Source of the DNA: Congeria kusceri
Lineage: Eukaryota; Mollusca; Bivalvia; Myida; Dreissenidae
Reading direction: 5' to 3'
NCBI GenBank assembly: GCA_027627225.1
Contig: CM051038.1
Location: 44,203,343-44,267,342, forward strand
DNA: 64,000 bases
Positions 55,466-64,000 of this stretch are shown in pieces. The notes under the pieces were generated by a model. That model ran no database searches and was not told the origin of the DNA. It saw only the letters and a program-made list of their open reading frames with translations. Position 1 is the stretch's first letter, and the number at the start of each line of letters is the position of its first letter. The position numbers and the translations under genes are program-made.

Positions 55466-56974
55466 TCATCATTATTATAACAACAACAACAATACATATA
55501 CCTTTAACGATAGTGAAACCATTAAAAATATCCCAGTAATGCGGAATTATCTCCAAAAACAACGTATCCAGAATCAAATGTTATACGCATGTTCAAGTTC
55601 TTAAGCATTATAAAATATACATTTTATCTTCAAAGAATAAAATTCAACCCAAGTAAGATGCTGAAAGAACAATGTCTTGGCAGCGATCCCATGACAATTG
55701 ATAAATATCCGTATTTTAAAATTCGACAATTCATTGCTGATAGTAAAAAATGAAAGAGATCAAAGCTCAAATTTAAAGCTACAATCGATCTTGAATGATC
55801 CAGCCCTGTATCAGAAAATGGACAAAACTCTTTCGAAGCATTATTCATGTTTGAAGCAGTATAAAATATGCATTCGTTTAAGGAAGTATTATATTGGGCG
55901 TAAAAAAGTTGTTTGTTTCCGCTTACCCGAGCACACCCCCCCCCCCCCCCTAATTTTTTCCGTCGACCGTAAAAGTTTGTGTGTGTCTTTTTTGTCATTA
56001 ATATTTTCTGATGTTCAAGAAAAAAAAAAGCAGTTTTCGCTTATATTACAATTTTCTTGCCATAAATCTCTTTTTCTACGACCTTATTTAAAGTTGAGGT
56101 ACATTTTACATGCACTTCAGTATACTTAAAGCTGCTACGTCACAGATTAGGAAAATGACAAAAAAAATTAAAAAATTGTTTCAAATCTAGTAAAACACGA
56201 TATTATTTTAAGTATGCAAAAAAGTAACTCGAAATGAATATTCGTTACCAAGTACTTTTTTAAAAATAATATAACACATTTCTGGAACACATGAAAAGAA
56301 GAAATGAAGTCAACAGTTTAATACGTGTTTCTTACTTTCAAAAACAAACAGTTATCTCGCAAAATTGAGGTCAAACGCTAGACGACTGTAAACTTAAATA
56401 TTTGCCTTTGAGTTCACCAAAGCAGCCAAAGTATTAATCAAATATTGATAATTACTGTGTATAATTATATCCATAGTGTTGTAAGAGGCATTAGAACCTA
56501 GGCATATTATTAGTATGGGCTTTAGAAAAGATCTTAAGATAAATACAAATTTCCACTTATTTTGCGCATGTTTAAATAAGCTTTGTTTGCTCGATGAATA
56601 CTAATGAAATCGCCCGAAGTTTAAACGGCTTATTAAATACCCTATTTATATCAATATTTCAACTCAAAGTGTCGGGGTGTTTGCATTACTGTCAGAAAAG
56701 TGAATTATTGAATTTCACTGAAGTCGGGGTGAATGTTATAGAATAGAAATAGTTGAGCGTAGCCTTTTCCCAAGGGTTCTAAATATCAAAGCAGTGAACT
56801 CGAAATTACCTTAAATATCACTTGCAAAATTTCGAGCATTTGATACGTTCGTATAATAAAATATTAATTAAGATTCATAAAAATACATTTTATGTAAAAT
56901 TGTAGGTTTTTACCGATTCCCGAATATTTGTCAAATTTGTGTTTCTTCAGCAAAGAACGCAATTTTAAAAATGA

Positions 56975-57195
56975 GTACGACAGTCATAGCGCGACTGTAC
57001 GATGATGATAACGCCACAGAACTATATAGTGATAGTACGATAATAAAATTGCGAAATCACGATACTACGATAAGGAACACACGATATTACGGTAGTACGA
57101 TGGTGAAAACGCGACACTACGACCGTGTATATCGCATTATCATAGTCGTACTATCGTATTATCGCGTTTTCTTGATCGTTGTATCGTGATATCAC
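56975..57195. repeat. Cryptic self-complementary CGATAATACGATAGTACG repeat
   Basis: The motifs TAGTACGAT, GCGAAATCACGATACTACGA and ATATTACGGTAGTACGAT occur in the left half. The right half has the reverse complements GTCGTACTATCGTATTATCG and CGCGTTTTC. The stretch is low-complexity but not a simple tandem repeat. Confidence 0.6.
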
Positions 57196-57420
57196 CACTC
57201 TGTTATCTGTTCTGTTATCATCGGATATCGCGACGCATGCAGATCTGCAAATCACCATCGTTAGCTACGCATTATAGAGCTCGATCGCGATCATGTAAAA
57301 TCAAACACTTGAGGAACAAGTCTGCATCTCGGATATTAAACGATCAATCACTCTCCATTTTATCAGCAGCCGAGAACTAGATGAGGGTCGTCTGCGTACA
57401 TTTAAAGCGACCGGTTTCCA

Positions 57421-57757
57421 AAATTCAGACCACATGGGCAAGATTCAGGCCACATGGGCAAGATTCAGGCCATATGGGCAAAATTCAGGCCACATGGGCA
57501 AGATTCAGGCCACATGGGCAAGATTCAGGCCACATGGGTAAGATTCAGACCACATGGGCAAGATTCAGGCCACATGGGCAAGATTCAGGCCACATGGACA
57601 AGATTCAGGCCACATGGGCAAGATTCAGACCACATGGGCAAGATTCAGGCCACATGGGCAAGATTCAGACCTCATGGGCAAGATTCAGACCTCGTGGGCA
57701 AGGTTCAGACCACATGGGCAAGATTCAGATCACATGGGCAAGATTCAGGCCACATTA
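57421..57757. repeat. 20-bp minisatellite, about 17 copies
   Basis: The unit CACATGGGCAAGATTCAGGC with G/A changes (GGC or GAC) and a few others. All three plus-strand frames stay open because three units make 60 bases, so the 73-131-codon ORFs are artefacts. Confidence 0.95.
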
Positions 57758-57886
57758 CTGTGTGTGTTAGAATAGGTGTGTATACAAATGTCAATCATGT
57801 GTTAATTAATGTAGTGTTTCATCCTTTCACTTCAATTACAAATCAATAGAAATCTGACCACGAAACTGTAAATATGACTCAAAATA

Positions 57887-58150
57887 TACCGTCTCCGTGG
57901 CCTAGTGGTTAGGGCGTTCGCCTACGGAGCGGGAGGTCGAAGGTTCGAGTCCTACACAGGGCGAGTTCTGATACGGCCGGTTGCCTACCCAGCAGCTAGT
58001 TAAATTAAGGGGTTCCGATTGCCTTCCTGCCAAGCGCCCGGCATATAGGATAGGAATCGGGAGTAAAGATGTTCATCAGTGAAGGTGTCTCATACGTCAA
58101 AACTGGCTGGCCCTTAATCGCGAGGGGTGACACTATAATAAACAAACACT
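57887..58150 (+). mobile_element. tRNA-derived SINE, second family
   Basis: The tRNA-like head has GTGGCCTAGTGGTTAGGGCG (box A) and AGGTTCGAGTCCTAC (box B), then a body with GATACGGCCGGTTGCC, TTAAGGGGTTCCGATTGCC and ATCGGGAGTAAAGATGTTCA, ending near AATAAACAAACA. The acceptor arms do not pair, and the body continues as in SINEs. It differs from the 13423 and 40134 family. Confidence 0.7.
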
Positions 58151-59464
58151 TTTATACATTTGTATTCGACTTCATTGTGGTATGTGGTAAGTCGATCGAA
58201 ACAGGATATACAAAAGCGACTGGTTGGCGTTACAAAATCGCTTACTTTTAAAATTCAAGATCATTACCAGCCATGCAGGAAAATGCAGGAAAATGTAAAC
58301 TGACATAGACTCTATAGGTCAAATTGGTAAATGAATTACGCATTACAATGATCGGTTTAAAATCATTACTTCTATATAAAAATAAAACAGTTGAAGGTCA
58401 TATACGTACAATACTTCATGCACGATGACATTATGGAGGTGGGCGAATTTTATTGTTGTTGTTATTATTGTTGTTGTATTTTAATATTTAGGCCAACGGT
58501 TATCACGCGCTAACAACAAGGTTTCAAACCGTATGTCATTGTTGTATGTGCGACAAACGTATTAATCTTGCCTAAAGTAGTCCAGATTTATTTTATTCTG
58601 CTTGTTTAACAGTTACACGGTCATTTTAATTACATTGTATATTCCAATATCAGGTCAATCCAATTAAGTAATTTTAGTGACATTGGAGGTTGTAATGTCA
58701 AATATATATAAGCAATATGTGGTCCATATATGAATTTTACCATGGTTTGTATATTAAACAATCTATGAGTATAATAGTTTTCGTTTAAACATGTTCTATA
58801 TTAGTCATCAATGTGGTATGAACAAATAACTTGTGATTAAATGTATAATTTCTTAACTTTCCGTTATATAATTTGTTTTATTTGCTTTCATTTTATTATT
58901 TTGTAATAGTGTTCTTTTGTGGACCACTCAATTTTCTGGACATCTTTTCAAAACATGCACAGTACTGACTTATATGTACTTAATATTTCAAACAAAGAGG
59001 TCAGCGTGAAACGGATTAATTCAATAGCAACCACAAACTCTCGTTTTAAATGAACAATCACAACCACGTGCGTTGATCCGCATTATGTCCAAAAAGGTGA
59101 CAATTCTCGCGCCAATCTGGGTCACTATGACATTTAACATTTCGTGTACAGGTTGGTTGCTCCAACAGTTTAACAGTCTCTTTAACAATGTCCAGTAAAG
59201 GCGTTTAACATCGTTCTAACATTGTTTCATGCGTTTATTTCATAGACTCCGTTTTGTCATAGCTCAATTATAGTGTACAAATATTATTTTACATGATACT
59301 CGCTAATTTTTCTATAGACAAAGAACAAAATTATCGTTGTTAATCTACCCAATAAACAACGCAAAAAGAAGTTCCGATTCTGAGCGGTGCACAGTAAAAA
59401 GTAGTTCCAATTACAATTGCAATAATATATGTCAAATCATGATAGAATCGAATTAGTTTTCGCA
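58151..59464. other. Intergenic stretch, no gene recognised
   Basis: AT-rich, with a short TTG/TTA microsatellite near 58455. No domain-bearing ORF. Confidence 0.5.
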
Positions 59465-59606
59465 TTATCGTTGTTTATCGGCAAATAAACAACTCTTTAT
59501 CGTTCTGATGCGCGGCTATTAAACAACTCGGGCTAACGCTCTCGTGGTTTAATTCCTACGCATCAGAACTCCAAAGCGTTGTTTATTGGCCGATAAACAA
59601 CAATAA
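59465..59606. repeat. Foldback with 48-bp arms
   Basis: The left arm (59465-59512) starts TTATCGTTGTTTATCGGC and ends TTCTGATGCG. The right arm (59559-59606) is its near-complete reverse complement, starting CGCATCAGAA and ending AACAACAATAA. The loop is 46 bases. It resembles a small MITE or hairpin-forming sequence. Confidence 0.85.
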
Positions 59607-60328
59607 ATCGAAAATTATTTCTTAAATATCTACAGCAGATTTGAATATTGAAATATTACGTTATACCAGTTTCAGAGTTTATTGGCTAATCGGCGAATTC
59701 CTTCCAAAGTATAGAACTTTCTATTATGTTTTGTACTTATTGTATACTTGACGATGTAAATTGTGAAAGTCATTAATAAAACACAGTTTCTCTTCTGTTC
59801 CTGCCAAATTATACCTGTTTTTGTTTTATTGCTTTAACATTTATTTATCCATGTTATTGTTTGTAAACACACATAATCCAGCACTTGTCATTTTGGTAAT
59901 ATTTCCGAAATATCACTCCGTTCTGTTACGGGACCGGTTCGACTTTGACCGAACTTATACCAACACACACTACAAGTATACGTACACATCGAAATAGCAA
60001 GATTCACAATGCCAATTTTTAAGTGACTTACATTTTGGTGGAATACCTGGTGTTGCGCTACACACATACGTTTTTGGCTCTTAAACATGTACGTACATGC
60101 ATAGAATTAGCTTGAATAACTGAAGTATTTTACGACAGTCTATGTCATTGTGTTTGATTAATCACGGATTAATTAATAATCGCATATAACCATAATAAGG
60201 ATGTTGGTAGATTAATGTATTAATAATTCATATTCAACGCGCATGACTGTATTGTGGAGTTTCAATGATTTTTTTCAGTGGCTGTATTATTGTATAAGTA
60301 CGCTTATTCGCTCATTTAGCACGGCAGA
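59607..60328. other. Intergenic stretch, no gene recognised
   Basis: AT-rich. The minus-strand 66-codon ORF at 59888 shows no domain. Confidence 0.5.
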
Positions 60329-60704
60329 CAGGGGCGTAGCTTCCTTTTTTTTCTTTAGGCACTAAAGGCACTATAGGCACGTGCCTATAAATTTTTTCCA
60401 CAGTTAAAAAATTTAAATATGCAAAAAATGCAATAAAAACAAGAGGGGGTGGGGGTGAGGGGATCTTTCTTGGCTGTGTTGATACTTTATTGTCTAACGA
60501 GTCGATTACGTCAATATGAAATAAATTTCATGAAACACACACTTATTTTAAAATTATTTTGTAGAAGCGGGGTTTAGCTGAAGTTAGTTGTTTGGAGCCA
60601 CATACGAGTATAAACACTCCTGGCCCAAATTATCGTTTACAGCGTCATTTTGTAGATTCCGCCTATTGTGCCTATACATTTTTTGAACCCGAGCTACGCC
60701 CCTG
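60329..60704. mobile_element. hAT-like MITE with CAGGGGCGTAGC TIRs
   Basis: The left end CAGGGGCGTAGCTTCC and right end GAGCTACGCCCCTG are inverted repeats. GCAGA precedes and follows the element, a partial target duplication. The internal mirrored pair GGCACGTGCCTATAAATTTT and TGTGCCTATACATTTTTT lies close to the ends. Same class as 39546-40026. Confidence 0.8.
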
Positions 60705-60768
60705 GCAGATTAAATGTCATCTTTTTAGTGCTAATGTCAAGTAAGTCTCCCAAAAGTATTTAATCTTT

Positions 60769-61224
60769 TAGAGATGCAACGATTCTTTCGATGCATCGAT
60801 CAATCGATTGTTTATGGCCCGATTCGATTGTCGATCCGAAACTACCCATTTTCGATTCGATTCTCTTATATATATTTAGATGATTTTTCATAAAACTATT
60901 AATTAAAATTATGTTCGTGTGTAGATTTATCATGTAAATTGATCAGGGCATCATAGTTGCTGTTATACTAAATTAGTTATCTTAAACATTATCACCATTT
61001 TCCACTTTTCCTATTGATATATTTAAGACATATACGTTCACATTAACCAATACAACATAAATAATAATAAATATTAATCTTTCCTATATTGCAAATCATA
61101 ACTCATAAATACGCAAAACAAGCATATATAAAGGAAAAAATAATCGATTCGAAGTAGTCAACTAAATTATATTTGAAATCGAAATCGAATCGAATCGAGC
61201 CTTGGATGAATCGTTGCTGCTCTA
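60769..61224. mobile_element. hAT-like MITE with TAGAGATGCAACGATTC TIRs
   Basis: The left end TAGAGATGCAACGATTC and right end GAATCGTTGCTGCTCTA are bracketed by an exact 8-bp duplication, TAATCTTT (60761-60768 and 61225-61232). Subterminal ATCGATTCGA-type motifs occur at both ends. Termini of this type are, to my knowledge, widespread among animal hAT MITEs. No transposase. Confidence 0.95.
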
Positions 61225-61535
61225 TAATCTTTGCATTAAAACTACTAGTAATGTATGCATGTACCTTGTGCGTAATACGATGTATAATGTACATGTAAAA
61301 TGCTATTAAACGACGATAGAACGTGACGCAACAAAAATGAGGCAAACACATTTGAAATACTTAAATTATAGTAATCGCAGCGAATTGAGCAAAAAAATCC
61401 AGTAATACTTTTGCATTTGCTGATTGTAATGATGTTGTTATCGCTGTTGTTGCTGATGGAGGTGTTCTGGTGGTGCTGAAGGTAGTGGATGCGGCGATTG
61501 TGGTTCAATTACGAAAATTATATAAACACAATGTG
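61225..61535. other. Spacer between two MITEs
   Basis: No gene recognised; the minus-strand ORF has a low-complexity His/Asn-rich start from a TGTTG/GATGG-rich stretch. Confidence 0.5.
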
Positions 61536-61735
61536 CAGGGGCTTGCCTGGCTAAAAGACTAAACTTTTTCTGTACCCAAAGTAGCTATACTGCGTACAAA
61601 CATGGTTATTGTGTGTACTTTATAATATTGTTGTTGTTTTTCTACGGAAAAGATGTAGCCAAATGGACCTTTTTTAAGCCAAATTTTGAAATCGGAAGCC
61701 ATTGGCTAATTTGGCGAGTGACAGGGTAAGCCCTG
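61536..61735. mobile_element. Short hAT-like MITE with CAGGGGCTTGCC TIRs
   Basis: The left end CAGGGGCTTGCCTGGCTAAA and right end, whose reverse complement is CAGGGCTTACCCTGTCACTC, bound 200 bp. AATGTG flanks both sides (6 bp). No ORF. Confidence 0.7.
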
Positions 61736-62035
61736 AATGTGTTTGCGCACAAATTCACAGCAGACGATATGATGGTATGTCAACACGGTAAAATATGGTT
61801 CACCTATATCAAGCATGTCAATGATATGCCTGCCGTAAACCAATTTCCAAAAATCGCATTGATCTCATTATCACAAATATTGTTCTCTTCTATAATACAT
61901 GCCATACAGAACCAAAGAACAGGGAAAAAATACTGAGTGGGTAGTTGTGATATGACAGCCGCATTGTCTTCAACGAAAGATCAAACACTTGTATTCACAA
62001 TATCAGATATCTTATGGAAGGCCGGTGTGCCATGC

Positions 62036-62290
62036 CTTTTGCTAATTGCCAATGGCTATTTGCCAAATGTCATTTGCTACTTGCCTAATGCCAATTGCTT
62101 TTTGCCAAATGCCATTTTTAGTTGCGAAATGCCGGTTGCTATTTGCCAAATGCTAATTGCTTTTTACCAAATGCCAATTGCTAAATGATAACTAATAATT
62201 GCTAACTGATAATCGCCAAATAAATATCCATTTGCCATTTGGAAATAAGCAATTGGTAATTAGCAATAGGAAATTAGCAATTCGCATTTG
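62036..62290. repeat. Degenerate TTTGCCAAATGCCAATTGCT repeat with inverted right half
   Basis: The left half (62036-62190) repeats a motif near ATTTGCCAAATGCCAATTGC with a spacing of 10-22 bases. The right half (62195-62290) has its complement (AAATAAGCAATTGGTAATTA, then GCAATAGG). The stretch is a self-complementary low-complexity repeat. Confidence 0.75.
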
Positions 62291-64000
62291 GTTTCCATAG
62301 ATATCTAGCTCTTGTTAAGACGGAAACGAAACAAGACAGGGTTACATGACCTGAATTTTATAAATGCAACAAGTTAAAATTGCAAACAAAAGTATCACCA
62401 CAGTCTGCGAAATCAAACAAGTCATTTAATGTCGTATTAACATAATATTGGTGATTATGGTTGAAACAGTTTTCTCAATGGCTTATAAACGCCTTGACGG
62501 ATTACCAAATTATCAAGGCCGATAATCCGCATTAGGGCCGGTAGGGTCAAACCCGCTGCACATGTAATTGTATAGCATTGTATTATAGCATTGTTTAACA
62601 TTGTTTACATTGTTGTATTTTGGTCGTAACTTTATCTCGCCTGCAAAAGCCTCGCCGACTCGAAGTCGTCGCGGATCAATGTATTGGAATTAACGAAAAC
62701 AGCCTTTCCTTTATGTTTCGGTTAAATCCGTTGTGAAATGGATAATACACGAGAATGAACAATTGAAAGTGTATTCTTTTATGTAGAGGAAACTGTTATG
62801 GTATTGTACATTTTAGGTATATTCTAGTCACCAACATGTATCTCAGGAAATGTGCAGTTTATAGAATACAATTTAACATATAAAAACTTTACATATATAT
62901 GATCGTCAAAAATCGCAATTTACTATTGTGAAAAATTTGTGCTTGAATTACACGCCAAGCATCGTGGCGACTCGGATTAAACCGAAATATTCACCTCCAT
63001 TTATATTTGACAAGCTTCTCCATAAAACACTATAGCGACATTATGCTTAATTTAGTTTGGTCGTGGTGAAAATGTCAACATTATAATATGATATATCTTA
63101 AACTTTTAAAATACAAGTAATGCATTTTGAATGAAATTCCTTCTAAACTCACATTTTTGTGTGTCGAATCCAAACTAATCAAGTTATATGTGATGCACAA
63201 AAAATAAAGAATTGTCCAATGTAAATAAAGAAATGCGAATACTTGTATAGGAAGAAAGACATATTGGGCGTTTTTGTTTTCGATTTAAGTAGACAATGGA
63301 TTGGGTAAAGAGGTACATATTACAATTTCTGAACGGTTACATGTTACTATTATTATAAACACTATAACAATGCTACTTACAATATCTTGCGTCTAGATTG
63401 ACGCCTGGCTGATATTTATAAAGAATCTTAGTCCAAACTTAAGAAAATGTTAAAATTTTCAAATTGTACAATTGGATTTTCTGACAAGAAATTCGTTTTT
63501 GAATATTTTTGACAGAAGATAAATTGATATGTCTTACTTTGTCATTCACATTTTCCGAAGCATAGCGGTTGAACCACAAGTTCTTATATTGACTTAATTT
63601 CAGCGTAAGTTAAGAATGGCTTAAGAATCTGGGCCCAGGTTAATGCCGCTCTCAACTTCGTGAAAAGTTCACATTAAGTAACGGATGGCATGCATTATAA
63701 ATGAAGTTGTATAAGTAGATTATCCTAACACACCTAAGGCACGTATTATTTACATGTTGTATTAATTAAATTATACCGTATCTTTCGTCGAACAAGACAT
63801 TGTTGCTATCCATGTTAAGGATTCGGTCTGCCACGGGAACACATGAAGAAAGGAAGTCAAGATGAATCTCCCTTAAAAATCTAGAGTAAGGTCCCTTGAA
63901 ATGAAATTGTATTTCCAAACATGAAACATTCATCAAAATATGAATATAATTGAATAAGAGATGAGGAAGAAAATGACTAAATATTCAAGAGTTCATTTAA
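62291..64000. other. Intergenic stretch to the window edge
   Basis: No gene recognised. A decayed MITE is likely at about 63405-63640: AAGAATCTTAGTCCAAACTT at the left, TTAAGAATGGCTTAAGAATC then TGGGCCC at the right. The rest is AT-rich. Confidence 0.45.

Larger units (their letters stand above)
53977..57420. other. Intron or intergenic stretch upstream of the 474-aa gene
   Basis: No ORF with domain support. Contains an AAT microsatellite (55379-55465), a C homopolymer (about 55937-55950) and a cryptic CGATA/TACGA repeat (56975-57195). The non-coding first exon of the 474-aa gene must lie here or beyond. Confidence 0.5.

Noticed and set aside
57381..57849. 73-131-codon ORFs in three frames encoding a 20-residue repeat
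   Set aside because: Three open frames on one strand arise from the 20-bp minisatellite; none can be preferred.
57890..57962. Functional tRNA with box A GTGGCCTAGTGGTTAGGG
   Set aside because: The acceptor stem does not form, and a SINE body follows.

Overview
This is an AT-rich, repeat-dense eukaryotic (metazoan) window with very low gene density: intron-containing genes, GT-AG splice sites, tRNA-derived SINEs, non-LTR retrotransposons, many MITEs with clear target duplications, and satellite and microsatellite arrays. The SINE 3' domain and the abundant foldback MITE that opens with GAGGCGTGTCGTGGGAAAAC look like families I associate with bivalve molluscs, perhaps a heterodont such as Dreissena. 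That species-level guess is from memory and weak. There is no sign of operons, rRNA, CRISPR or prokaryotic genes.

Only three protein-coding loci are well supported. (1) 9025-9984, minus: a 319-aa secreted protein with a coiled-coil N-terminus, an EGF/EB-like Cys cluster and a C-terminal PAN/Apple-like domain. (2) About 13213-41636, plus: a spread-out gene assembled here from conserved splice phases (exons 13213-13382, 15579-15669, 20654-20772, 21066-21153, then one of two candidate last exons, 38305-38508 or 40827-40892). It encodes a signal peptide and one mannose-6-phosphate-receptor/ATG27-like (MRH-fold) luminal domain. (3) 52481-53905, minus: a 474-aa, mostly disordered protein I cannot name, whose 5' UTR is spliced.

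The most unusual structure is in intron 2 of gene 2. About 3.5 kb (17107-20653) is a tandem array of some 47 units of about 76 bp, each a copy of the first part of exon 3. The coding end of each unit doubles as the polypyrimidine tract and AG of the next, so the array is a ladder of decoy 3' splice sites ending in the real exon 3. Intron 4 (about 17 kb) holds a minisatellite, two related arrays rich in AAGGTCA motifs, a degenerate minus-strand L1/Tx1-like LINE whose ORF2 and ORF1 are separated by a plus-strand LINE, and assorted DNA-transposon relics.

Region by region: 1-5.8 kb, tandem arrays and a segmental duplication whose copies carry different transposon insertions; 5.8-9 kb, AT-rich with a foldback; 9-10 kb, secreted PAN protein; 10-13.2 kb, intergenic; 13.2-41.6 kb, MRH-like gene with repeat-filled introns; 41.9-51.5 kb, a MITE graveyard (hAT-like, TTAA-type and nested elements) plus a LINE 3' fragment; 51.8-54 kb, foldback and the 474-aa gene; 54-64 kb, intergenic with a 20-bp minisatellite, a SINE, foldbacks and three hAT-like MITEs. 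Two TTAA-flanked MITE families carry internal tRNA-like box A/box B modules, a composite DNA-transposon/SINE structure worth follow-up.
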